From contig QXEO01001821.1 in assembly GCA_007115705.1 (NCBI GenBank), positions 310,001-374,000 of the forward strand: DNA of 64,000 bases. The letters run 5' to 3'. The notes beneath the pieces are model-generated. The model had not been told where the DNA came from. It saw nothing but the letters and a program-made list of their open reading frames with translations, and searched no databases. Both the position numbers and the translations under genes were made by a program. This DNA comes from Dactylis glomerata. Taxonomy: Eukaryota; Streptophyta; Magnoliopsida; Poales; Poaceae. Of the stretch, positions 12,292 through 22,764 are shown piece by piece; within the stretch, counting starts at the first letter, position 1, and each line of letters opens with the position of its first letter.

Positions 12292-14003
12292 GTTATTCAT
12301 TATGCTAGTAAGACTCTTGATGCTGCTTAGAAGAATTATGCTACTACTGCGAAAGAGTTTCTTGCTGTTGTTTTTGCATGTGATAAGTTTAGACCTTACA
12401 TTGTTGATTCTAAAGTTACTATTCATACTGATCACGCTGCTATTAGATATCTTATGTCGAAGAAGGATGCTAAGCCTAGGCTTATTAGATGGGTGTTGCT
12501 TTTACAAGATTTTGATTTGCATATTGTAGATAGGAAAGGTGCTGAAAATCCTGTTGCTGACAATTTGTCTAGATTGGAAAATGTTTCTTTTGATCCTATT
12601 CCTGTTAATGATAGTTTTCCAAATGAACAGTTGGCTTTGATAAATGTAACTTCGCAAGACCTTCGTGGTATGCTGATTATGCTAACTTTATTGTTTCCAA
12701 GTATTTGCCTCCAACCTTTACAGCTCAGAAAAGAAGAAAATTCTTTTATGACTTGAGACATTACTTTTGGGATGACCCACACTTATATAAAGAAGGAGTT
12801 GATGGTATTATGCGAAGATACATTCCAGAATATGAACAACAAGAAATATTGAGAAAATGCCATGGTAGTGCTTATGGAGGACATCATGCTGGAGATAGAA
12901 CTGCACAAAAGGTTCTACAATCAGGTTTTTATTAGCCAACCCTTTTTAAAGATGCTAGAAAGTATGTTTTATCTTGTGATGAATGTCAAAGAGTTGGTAA
13001 TATTTCTAGATGTAATGAAATGCCTATGAGTTACACTCTTATTATTGAACCATTTGATTGTTGGGGATTTGAGTTTGTGGGTCCTTTTCCTCCTTCAGAA
13101 GGTTATACTCATATAATTGTTGCTATTGATTATATTACCAAGTGGGTAGAAGCCATACCTACGAAGAGTGCCGATGGTGAGACCTCGTAAAAAATGCTTA
13201 AGGATGTTATTTTTCCTAGGTTTGGTGTACCTAGGTATCTTATGACTGACGGAGGTTCTCATTTTATTCACGGTGGTTTTAGAAAAACTCTTGCTAGATA
13301 TGACGTTAATCATAGAACTGCTTCTGCTTATCATCCCCAAACTAGTGGGCAGGTAGAGCTTTCAAATAGAGAGATCAAGTCTATCTTGCAGAAGACTGTC
13401 AATAGATCTAGGAAAAACTGGGCTAGCAAGTTAAACGATGCTTTATGGGCTTATAGAACTACTTATAAGAACCCCATGGGCATGTCTCCTTACAAGATGG
13501 TTTACAGAAAAGCGTGTCACTTGCCCTTAGAATTAGAACACAAAGCTTTTTGGGCAGTGAAAGAGCTTAATAGGGATTTTAAACTTGCCGGTAAGAAAAG
13601 GTTGTTAGATTTGAGTTCTTTAGATGAGTGGAGAAACGAAGCTTACAAGAATGCCAGACTTTTCAAAGAGAAAGTCAAGCAATGGCATGATAAGAGAATT
13701 CTTAAGAGAGAGTTTCATGTTGGTGAGAAAGTTCTATTGTATAGGTCTCGTCTCAGATTTTTTGCAGGAAAATTACTCTCAGAATGGGAAGGACCCTATG
13801 TTATTGAAGAGGTGTACCGCTCAGGTGCGATAAAGATTGCTTCGTTAAAAGATAACACTACACAAGTGGTGAATGTGCAAAGACTCAAACATTATATTGC
13901 TGGAGATTCTTATAATGAAGATGTTGATGTTATTCAAACGGTGACTCTGGAAGAATTCATCCAGGACAATATGCAGGAACCTGCAGAGTTTGTTTTCGAA
14001 TAG
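12292..14003 (+). pseudogene. Broken pol of element C: RNase H end and integrase
   Basis: The frame starts mid RNase H (HYASKTLDAA) because B is inserted here. It continues through TDHAAIRYL and the RNase H/connection region. Then come the integrase zinc finger (His/His/Cys/Cys near HHAGDRT and SCDECQR), the catalytic core with Asp in AIDYITKW, Asp in MTDGGSHF and Glu in GQVELSNREIK, and a C-terminal domain around KVLLYRSRL. Damage: an in-frame TAG after LDAA (~12328), a frameshift near 12655, a TAG replacing Trp near 12933 and a TAA near 13187. The stretch 13194-14003 is still open for 269 residues. The integrase type fits the Athila lineage. It cannot make a working polyprotein. Confidence 0.88.
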
Positions 14004-14235
14004 GTAACAGTTCTAGTCAGAAAAGGTTCGTGTTAAACTTTTCCATTAATATTTTAGTTGTTTTTATTAAATATGAAAAATCACGAGACGAAAACGGACA
14101 GGAGACGGAGTCCGGTGGCTCCTCACCACCAGGGCCACGGGCCCACTCCAGGCCACACCGCCCTGTGGTGAGAGCACCCCGGAGCTCGTTTCCGTCCCGG
14201 TTTCCTCCTATGATTTCACCTAGATGTTTAATTTT

Positions 14236-14275
14236 CGCCTATATAACCCCCCGGATTGCCCGAGGTCTATATATT
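14236..14275 (+). promoter_or_regulatory. Internal promoter-like module upstream of the 3' ORF of element C
   Basis: TTCGCCTATATAACCCC includes a TATA box at 14240-14246, about 100 bases before the ATG at 14344. The context, a GC-rich block and then TTCGCCTATA, resembles the LTR promoters of A (4621-4634) and B (11112-11127). A second TATA-like run lies near 14269. This could start a separate transcript for the downstream ORF; that is inference from sequence only. Confidence 0.45.
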
Positions 14276-14343
14276 GTTTTCTCGTCGTGTTTTATGGTTT
14301 CGACCAGTTTCTGTCAGGAGTTGATCTCAGCTTTAGAGTCACC

Positions 14344-14844
14344 ATGTCTTCGTCTGGTTCATCTAAGGAGAACTCTCTTGCGGACATCATTAATCCGTAC
14401 ATGAGGGAGCTTAAGATGCATCCGAAGGAGTTGTCACTCAAGGATGGAAAGTTGCAGATAGAAGATGTCCAAGGGACTACAGGAGAAGGGAGTCTCGAAG
14501 CCACGATGGAAGCACTGGAGCAAGAAGTTTTCAAGTACAAAAAGATGGCGGAACGCGAGGTGGACATCATCCATAGGATAAATCAAGAACTCATCGCCAA
14601 GCACAAGAAGGAGACCGCAGAACTTTGGGATGACATCTTGTCACTCCATGAGACCACCAACAAATTACAAGCACAACTCTATGACTTGCAGAATCAAAAC
14701 TGTGAGTATGAAGCTAGGTTTAAACAAATGAGTGCTGCTGCCAGTTTCAGGATATTGGAGACCAAGACATCCTTCCTGGATGGGGAACCTTTGCCTTGGA
14801 AGTCTGATGATGATAAGGACTCGCCACCACCGCCGAAGGAGTAA
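14344..14844 (+). CDS. Coiled-coil 3' ORF of element C (after integrase)
   Basis: Encodes 166 residues from ATG 14344 (context ACCATGT). An in-frame upstream ATG at 14224 is possible but less likely because it would span the TATA-like module. The N-terminus is Ser-rich, and residues ~45-145 are Glu/Lys/Leu-rich with heptad-like spacing typical of a coiled coil. The tail is Asp/Pro-rich (DDDKDSPPPPKE). There is no membrane segment, so it does not look like the env-like protein found at this position in some Athila elements. The frame is intact although pol next to it is broken. Function unknown; an accessory structural protein is possible. Confidence 0.6.
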   Translation: MSSSGSSKENSLADIINPYMRELKMHPKELSLKDGKLQIEDVQGTTGEGSLEATMEALEQEVFKYKKMAEREVDIIHRINQELIAKHKKETAELWDDILSLHETTNKLQAQLYDLQNQNCEYEARFKQMSAAASFRILETKTSFLDGEPLPWKSDDDKDSPPPPKE

Positions 14845-16515
14845 TTCATCATTGGTATAGGCATCCCCTTGGTTTGTTCCAAGCTTGGGGGAGTGCCGCG
14901 GTATCGCATCATTATCTTTTACTCATTTACTTTTCAAGTAGAGTCATATCATGAATAGAGAAGTTATCTTATAGAATAGTTTGCAGTGTGGAAGTATCCT
15001 CCTTAGTTGGTTATCTATGTATCCCTTGGTGTGAGTTGCGGTAATGAAATATTAATGAGAAGTTTTATCGTTTACTTTCCGCACACTTTATTTTAGTTTG
15101 CAATGTTTCTTATATGATTAGTCTTGTTGATTAGTATTGGTATCACTTTGGGAGCATGAGTAAATTTAGTTAGTTTTGGCAAACTTAGCTTGGTCAGTAG
15201 CAGCATTACCTTGAGGCTTGAGTAGAAAAAGAAGGAAGTGTTAGTAGTTACATCATTTCAGCTTTCCTTCATGTTTGGCTCATAAGCAATAGTATTCTCA
15301 AGTTAAAATCTTTTGTACTTTCAAGGAAGTTTGCATGATTGTTCCTATTATATGTATGTTTGTTTGTTTCAAGCAACTCTTACGCTTGCTACCCAGCCTT
15401 GCTAGCCAAAAACCTGTACTAAGAGGGAATACTTATCGTGCATCCAACTCCCAAAAACCAAGTTACTTCCAAAGAGTCCACTATAAATTCCTATGCATGG
15501 TATTTCAAGCCATTCCAAGTAAATTTTCATGTGCTACCTTTCAAAAACCTTCAAATACTTCTCATTTTGTGCCACTGTTTTTAGCTCATGAGGACGTAGT
15601 GGTTGGGTTTGTTATCTTCCATACTAAATTGACTACCCCTCGACTAGGCAGCTTCATCTGCTCGTCATTAATTTTGCAAGAGAGCTGATCAGACCATTCT
15701 AATCTAAAAAAAGAAAAAAAAGAAAAAGGCACTCCTCCATGGTATGTGAAAGTTGGTGGGCACCCGATGGAATCGGTTAGCCACGGTTTAAGAAAGGAAA
15801 AGGTGGGGAGGAGTGCCAAGCTATAAAAGAGCACAATGTGCCAATTAATCAACATCTCGGAACCGCTCTCACTTGTTTAGTATGGAAGATATCAAGAACT
15901 CCGTTGCCAGTCGTTGACAAAAGCAACCACCTCTCAAAATAACTTTTACCTCTATTTTACAAATGAAAAGCTCTAGCACATGTTTAATCCCTGCTTCCCT
16001 CTGCGAAGGGCCTGTCTTTTACTTTTATGTTGAGTCAACCTATTCCCTTCTATCTCAAGCAAGCATTTGAGTTGTTATGTTTCACTCATTCATATGTTGA
16101 TCCGTTCAATCATGTTTAGTATAATGCTTTTATCTGAAGGAATATATCTTTGAAAGCTTTCTATGATTGCAAAGAGTTTGTTTCGTTGAGCATATGGTTT
16201 TTGCTATATTAGCTCTGTTATAAAAGGCTTCATTCAAAAGTAAGTATAGTTTGTTCATTGTTCTCTGACCAAGGACTAAGGTTTGCCATCACCAATTATA
16301 ATTTACCTTGTGCATCTTTATTTGTGATTCCCTTTTACTTATTGCAAGTCTATATTATATGTAGGGAAGTTGCTGTCTATTATAAATTGCGCCTTAGTGA
16401 ATGTGATGCTTCTTGTCCGTATTTTGATTATCGACACTTCACTCCATAAACCTGTGGTCATGTTTACCGAGTTTAGTTTTCGTTTGGGGACAAGCGAGGT
16501 CTAAGCTTGGGGGGT
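14845..16515 (+). other. 3' noncoding region and polypurine tract of element C
   Basis: No coding frame. The stretch 15430-16030 is clearly related to 9720-10270 of element B and includes the conserved hairpin (15728-15738 pairing with 15807-15817). It ends in AGCTTGGGGGGT, the probable polypurine tract before the LTR at 16516. Confidence 0.7.
15728..15817 (+). other. Hairpin with 11-bp perfect stem in element C
   Basis: GGCACTCCTCC at 15728-15738 pairs with GGAGGAGTGCC at 15807-15817. The stem is identical to that of element B (9954-10045), and the loop is similar in length and sequence. Confidence 0.6.
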
Positions 16516-18030
16516 TGATACGTCCATTTTGCATCACTATTTTGTATCATAATTTACTGTTATTCATTGATATATTTCACATTTAGAGATGATACTTATG
16601 TTGTTTCCTCTGTTTTTACATATTTGATGATCATTGGAGGATTTGCTGCCGGAGTCAGGATTCTGCTGGAAAAAGGACCGTCAAGACCACATATTTCGGA
16701 AGATCAGGAAATTCCAGAAAAATTCCAGAAAATTATATTTCGCCAGAAGACTGAAGGAGCCAGAAGGAGGAGGCAAGAGGAGCCATAGGGTGGGCTCACT
16801 ACCAGGGGCGCGGCCCCACCCCTAGCCGCACCGGCCTGTGGTGTGGCCACCCTAGCCCACTACTGCCATCGCCCCTTCGCGTATTTCATCGTCCCCGAAA
16901 ACCTAAGTCAGGGGGGGCTTAGAGATAGACACCGCCGCCTCTGCGGGGCGGAAAACACCAGAGAGAGAAAAGCTCTCCGGCAGGCAGAAATCTGCTGGGG
17001 AAATTCCTTCCCGGAGAGGGGAGATCATCGCCATCGTCATCATCATCGCGCTGGACTTCATCGGGATCATCATCACCATCATCCTCATCACCAGCACCTT
17101 CATCTCCACCATCACTACGCCGTCCCGCTGTAATATCTTGGGTTGAATCTTGTCAAATTCTTAGGGGAAACTTTCCTGGTGTTGATTACTCTTATGGTTG
17201 ATGCTATTGAGTGGAACCGTTGAATTAAGGTTTATGTTCAGATTATTATTTACCATTATTTCACCTCTGATCATGATCCATATGATGTCTTGTAAGTAGT
17301 TCGTTTAGTTCTTGAGGACATGGGAGAAGTCAAGATGTTAGTAGTGGAATTATGTTGAGTAATATTTAATGGTTTGATATTTATTTATTGTGGTGCTATT
17401 TCACTAGTGGTGTCATGTGAACATCGACTACATGATACTTCACCATTTATGGGCCTAGTAGAATGCATTGTGTATTTGGCTACTAATTGTGGGGTTGCGG
17501 GAGTGACAGAAACCTAAACCTCCGTTAGGAAACCATTTCACCAGGGAGCGTAGGATCTTAGAGTTTAAGGCTGTGGTTAGATTTATCTTAATTACTTTTT
17601 TGTAGTTGCGGATGCTTGCAAGGGGTATAATCACAAGTGTATATTTATCCTAGTAAGGGTAGTGCGCTAGCACAGGTTCACCCCCATAACACTTATCAAA
17701 CCAATAAAGATTATTTAGCGGTATGAAGCGAAAGCACTTGATAGAAACTCCCGTGTGTCCTCGAGAACGTTTGGTCATGATAAGTTATACAACCGGCTTG
17801 TTCTTTTCTCTAGAAAGGATTGAGCCACTTGCAGCAATTACTATTATTGTCTTTTATTTACTCATACTTTATTTACTTGTATTATCAAATACCCCTGAAA
17901 ACCCGTTTGCTAGTATTTACAGTGAATCCTTGATCAAAACCACTTGTCAACATCTTCTGCTCCTCGTTGGGTTCGACACTCTTATTTATCGAAAGTACTA
18001 CGATACACCCCCTATACTTGTGGGTCATCA
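16516..18030 (+). repeat. 3' LTR of element C
   Basis: Starts TGATACGTCCATTTTGC and ends TGTGGGTCATCA, 1,515 bases. It aligns almost end to end with the 5' LTR of element D (54810-56321). The following CATAC (18031-18035) would be the right target-site copy; the left one is off the window. Confidence 0.88.
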
Positions 18031-18321
18031 CATACCCATAACATTCCCACATATTATTAAGATCATTATCATGTGAACCTTGTATTGTCGTAGACTCCTC
18101 CTTTTGCTTCACGATTGGTTAAACAACGCAAGGTGATACTTTTTAATGGTATCATCATGATCATCTATACCTAGTTCATTCCTTTTCACATTCACGTATT
18201 TTGGTATCCCCGTGACTAACACTTAGCCATTGTGTCTGGCCGGCGATATTGGGCATCATAATATCAGGAGGGTAAAAGATGTAATAGTATAAGTGTGGAT
18301 ATAATTTTATACCCAGAAGCA

Positions 18322-18446
18322 AAGATGTCGATAGAGTTGTTTGTATAAGAAAAAAAAAGATGTCGATAGAGTTGTTTGTATAAGAAAAAAAAAAGATGTC
18401 GATAGAGTTGTTTGTATAAGAAAAAAAAAGATATCAATAGAGTTTT
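18322..18446 (+). repeat. Minisatellite, about 37-base unit, 3-4 copies
   Basis: The unit AAGATGTCGATAGAGTTG plus TTTGTATAAG and an A-run of 9-10 is repeated three times almost exactly, then a fourth, degraded copy (AAGATATCAATAGAG). Copies differ mainly in A-run length, as expected from slippage. Confidence 0.85.
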
Positions 18447-18859
18447 TGTACTCAGGAGTTATAAGGGTATGGATACTTTGGTGACGGGCCGTCTCGTTGT
18501 GTTATTCAATGATGAGTTTGCGTGATCTTGTCTGCCTTTAGGCCCTTTCCATTGCCCAGCACAGAGGCCTTAGGCCTGGTTACTTAAAAAAAAAGTGGCC
18601 TTGGGCCTGGTAGGCTGGTTGCCAATTTGTCCAGCATGGAGCTGGATCGGTGGGAAACGATCACTATCAAAATCGATGAAGAGACGAGTCATAGGCAGCT
18701 CTAGGCAGCTGCAGGCTGGCGTACGATGAAGATGGACATGTTCCAAGAGTACGACGTTCTCAGCAGTAAAAACTTACGTATGCTGTTCCGCTGCCTGTAA
18801 GCCATAACACCTCAGCACACGGTACGGTTCTGCCTACGCTATTATGAAACTAGTGTATC

Positions 18860-18969
18860 TAGATATCTTTTAGTGTGTAAATTCAAAATAAACCTATACA
18901 CTAAATAACATCTAATACATTCGTTTCACAAAAGCTAAAATAACTTATATTTATGGACGGAGGGAGTAT
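18860..18969 (+). mobile_element. Truncated Stowaway-type MITE
   Basis: The right end reads GGACGGAGGGAGTA, the reverse of the Stowaway terminus TACTCCCTCCGTCC, preceded by AT-rich sequence typical of these elements. The matching left terminus is missing, so only the right part remains. Confidence 0.6.
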
Positions 18970-20158
18970 ATGTTCATGCGTCTTCACTGACAGAGGCTCC
19001 ATCGTGTATCTGTTTCAGAAGCCGACCCAGAGTATGAAATCACGGTGCAACAATCAATAAAGCCGTCAGCAGCAGGCTTTCATGCTCAGAGTGGAACTGT
19101 GGAGGTCAAAAGGTTGGCCAGAATACCAGAAACTAGCTGACCTCTGTTGACCACAATAGCAGAAATCACATGGCTGGTTCTTTCTGGAAAGGTATGGGCG
19201 CAGCTCTTCACGGATCATAAAGCAATTGCTGCTATTCAACAAGTGTTATCTGCGTTGTCTGCCATTGCCTGCCGTTGCCGGCTGGCCGCAGCGTTTGAAA
19301 GACCTGAACATTGTTGACAGCAGCAGCTCCCCTGATTTATTCCTCGATTAGCTGAAACTCCAATTGAAACATTTGGACGGACGGATCACTTCCTCCATGT
19401 CAGCTCCCCTGCGTTCATGCTCTACATTGCATTTCTACACTAGCACTTCTCTGCATTCTTAGTGCTAATTCTTTCGGTCACCATGCATTAACCCGTTTGT
19501 TTGGCACCTTGCAAGAAGCTTTGACTATCGAATCTACTATCATTACGTATTTCCGCCGGGGAGAACACTGGCCGAACTAATACAGATGACCTGTGGCCTC
19601 TGGCTCGTTGCGCTGCGGCCAACTTGCCGTCGACTGAATCACTGAAGCATACAGAAGCAGAGCAGGCACGTAACGTCACTCACAAACCCCTTCAGCAGCT
19701 CTAGAAGCTCTGGCCTGATGTGGATGGGAACTGCGCTGTGCCGACGTACCACAAACAGTTTAGTGCAAAACGCAGGGGTGGACTTTTCAGGGGTCTAATT
19801 TGAGCATTCAGAAATTTAACACCATGACCGGAAGCCGAGATCTCAAGCCCTTCTTGCGTTGCGTGTGGACATGGCTGATTGCAGAACAGCAGTCACTCGA
19901 TCTTCACTGTTTTATTGGTAAGCTGGTCAAGATGGTTAAATGCTTCAGTCATCGGTTATGTAAAACTAGGCGCGCCCGCACGCTCTTCTTTGACATAGTT
20001 AGGCGCTTCATCGGTTATGTTAAACTAGCACCAGCGCTTAATTACACACAGCTGTTAGGGCATGGAAAACGCTCGAAGTACGACTAAACTAGGGTGTCAC
20101 AGCCTGTCGCCCTTCTTCCCGTTTAGACAGTCAGACTCAGACTCGGTCAGATATACAA

Positions 20159-20671
20159 TGTTCGGTTTCAGAATTTGAGGGAATGGAACGGGTCGGTTTC
20201 GTTTCTAGGAGGTGTTCTCGTGTTCGGTTCTGGAATAGAATGGAATGGCCTCGTTCCACGAAAGGGAATATTCGCCAGAGATGCGAAATGCACACGTCCG
20301 CCCAAATCGGCCGGAGGAGGTGGAATGGAGATTAGACTAATCAAGTTTAGCTATAATTAATCAAGTTTAGCAATAATTAATCAAGATTAGGCTATAATTA
20401 ATCATGTTTAGCAATAATTAATTAAGATTAGGAATAATTAATCAAGTTTAGCAATAATTAATTAAGTTTAGTAATAATTAATCCAATTTAGGAAATAAAT
20501 AATCGAGTTTAGAATAATTCCATTCCATTCTTATCCCATTCCAAAATCGAACACAGGGATGGAACCGTTCTGTTCCTCGTTCTTTTCCGAACCGAACACG
20601 GGGTCGGAACCATCCCGTGACCTCGAAACGGAACCATTCCATTCCATTCCCTCGAATTCTGGAACCGAACA
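20159..20671 (+). mobile_element. Tourist-like MITE with AT-rich minisatellite core (copy 1)
   Basis: Inverted termini begin TGTTCGGTTTCAGAATT on the left and, read in reverse complement, TGTTCGGTTCCAGAATT on the right. Repeated GGAATGGAATGG motifs lie inside both ends. The core (about 20330-20515) is a degenerate repeat of ATTAATCAAGTTTAGCAATA. It is the same kind of element as 22192-22761, with the core reversed. I cannot see a clean target duplication. Confidence 0.65.
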
Positions 20672-22188
20672 CCACTGCAGGAGCATTGGTATTGCTCAAA
20701 TGGAAGTCCTGGAGGATTAAGCAATGCGGTAGTAGTACTTGACTTGCTGTTAGAACGGGGCATCGCATTGGCATTAAATTGGCATCTAGGACAGGTCGTA
20801 CTATTTCTTAACTTGCCTTGATAAACAGGTTCTGACTGAGTCATAACGACTGTATATATTCGCTCCCGTTCATCTTGTTCTTGAGGCCGCAGTTAAACTA
20901 TATTGAAGTTTTTTTTGTACGGGCGTCAGATACTACTACTAGCTGTACACATCACATGAGAGTGTACGTTCCTTGTACTTTTAGTACAACTGCAAGGTCA
21001 AGTTCTTCTTGAGCTCGAAATTAAGCTGCAGTCTGCAAGAGTGTGCGTTTTCGGTGTCAGATCGATTAACTACATTTTTTTCGAGAATATGTCCCGGGAG
21101 ACATATGTATCACATAGAATAAGAGGCCGATGGCCAATACACAACGTCAAAAATGGCTACAACACACACCGCTAATCCGAAGACTAACCACCACACACTA
21201 CAACAACAAACAATACAAGGGCCTGGCCCAAACTGAACCACAAGCCGCGTCACGACCAACGCCAAGCAACTTCTACGAAATGACCTCCTTCGAACTCTCG
21301 TCGTCAACGTACCAGCAACCCTTGACGCCTAAGAGTCGGCAGGTGGGTGGTAGGACTTGGCTAGCCCTGAGAAATGTACATTGCGCCTTGGAAGCTCAAC
21401 CTTGAGCAGCAGCGACACCAGAGCAACACCGCACCAGAACCCGTGTGCTCCAGAAGTGCGTGTCTCCGAAAGCGATGCTTTCAAGAAAGAAACGACGTCA
21501 AAGATGCTGCCATCACCGACCGGACAAACCGATCTAGGTTTTCACCCCGGAGACACCACACCGAGTAGGTTAGGGAGGCTCAAGCACTCCTCGGTGACGC
21601 CTCCAAGGAGGGAGCGACGCCCGCGGGCGCCGTCATCACCGGCTTTGACCTAAGCCCGAGCAGGATTTTCATCCAGAGTCCTGCAAACCTCCCATTCCAA
21701 CCACGCCTTGGAGCAACACATCGTCCTCGCCGGAGAGCCTTGCCGCCACCACAGCAACTCGACGCCGTTGTTGCCGAGTTGCAGTCCACGCCCGCAGCAA
21801 CCCGCACGGGCGAGACCAGCCCTTCTCCCTATAGCAACACCCTTCTTCCACCTCCAGCCCTTGCCTGGTCGAACCAGAGCCACCGTGCCGCCGCTGTCCC
21901 CCTTCCCTAGCAGAGCCACGCCACGGCGACGTGTGCTCCGACGCGACGGTTCGCTGCGCCGTGCAAGGCTGCCGTCGGTGCAGCGCGAGGTGGAGACGAC
22001 GAAGCGTCGGTGCTCTCATTGACAGGTGGCCGCGTTAGGCGTTGGAAACCTCCCCCATGTGGACAGGGTTTGAACTGGGTGCGCCGGATGTCAAATTAAA
22101 ATGGGGTATGCGACTGAGCGGGATTTCTACGCCGGTGCCCTGAAATAGCGTTTGGGGGGCTTTTACGGGGTGACGAGTGAAGATGCTC
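20672..22188 (+). other. Intergenic DNA, unclassified
   Basis: No supportable gene. The GC-rich part 21580-22020 holds overlapping open frames on both strands, a typical composition effect. Around 21080 the run TTTTTTCGAGAATATG resembles ends of dispersed grass repeats, but I cannot assign it. Confidence 0.4.
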
Positions 22189-22191
22189 TTA

Positions 22192-22761
22192 GGGTGTGTT
22201 CGGTTTTGGAATGGGGTAGAATGGAATGGAACCATTTCATTCCACCAGAATGGAACCGTTCCATTCTTGTGTTCGGTTTGGACAAAAAATTGTCATGGAA
22301 CCGTTCCATTCTTGTGTTCGGTTTTGGAATGGGGGTGAGAATGGAATGGAACGGTTCCGCGCCGGGAGGCCGTTCCTGTGTTCGGTTGAGAAGTGGAATA
22401 GAATGGAACGGTTTCTAAACATGATTAATTATTCTAAACTCAATTAATTATTTCCTAAACTGGATTAATTATTGCTAAACTTAATTAATTATTCCTAATC
22501 TTAATTAATTATTCCTAATCTTGATTAATTATAATTAATCTTGCTTAATTATTGCTAAACTTGATTAAATTAGAGGAAGACACTGTGCAATTCCACCTCG
22601 TCCGGCCGAATCGGTCGGACCGGTTGGTTCCGCATATTAGGGGAATATTCCCTTTTGTGGAACCACCTAATTCCGTTCCGTGCTCAAACCGAACACAAGA
22701 ATGGGTTCTAGGAATGGAATGGAACCATTCCGCTCCACCCATCCCAGAACCGAACACACCC
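22192..22761 (+). mobile_element. Tourist-like (PIF/Harbinger) MITE (copy 2)
   Basis: It starts GGGTGTGTTCGGTTTTGG, and the right end in reverse complement reads GGGTGTGTTCGGTTCTGG. It is flanked by TTA at 22189-22191 and TTA at 22762-22764, the usual 3-bp target duplication of this superfamily. Subterminal GGAATGGAATGGAACC repeats and an AT-rich minisatellite core (22415-22570) match copy 1. It has no coding capacity. Confidence 0.82.
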
Positions 22762-22764
22762 TTA

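Larger units (their letters stand above)
12292..18030 (+). mobile_element. Element C: Athila-type gypsy retrotransposon, 3' part
   Basis: Contains the end of RNase H, a complete but broken integrase, a coiled-coil 3' ORF, a noncoding region and a 3' LTR. Its 5' half is left of the window, separated by insertions B and A. The LTR is closely similar to that of element D, so C and D are one family. It is the oldest layer of the left stack. Confidence 0.85.
18036..20158 (+). other. Intergenic DNA with two small repeats
   Basis: No supportable gene. It contains the minisatellite at 18322-18446, a truncated Stowaway near 18860-18969 and a short direct repeat around CATCGGTTATGT (about 19950 and 20010). 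Short frames at 19488-19679 (-) and 19800-20087 (+) show no recognisable protein. Confidence 0.5.

Noticed and set aside
11873..12529. 218-residue frame at the end of element B's LTR
   Set aside because: It crosses the LTR/pol junction out of the RNase H frame; not a gene.
18322..18446. CRISPR-like repeat spacing
   Set aside because: Units are directly adjacent without unique spacers, in a plant genome; ordinary minisatellite.
21580..22022. Several overlapping frames on both strands
   Set aside because: GC-rich, low-complexity, no shared domain; composition effect.
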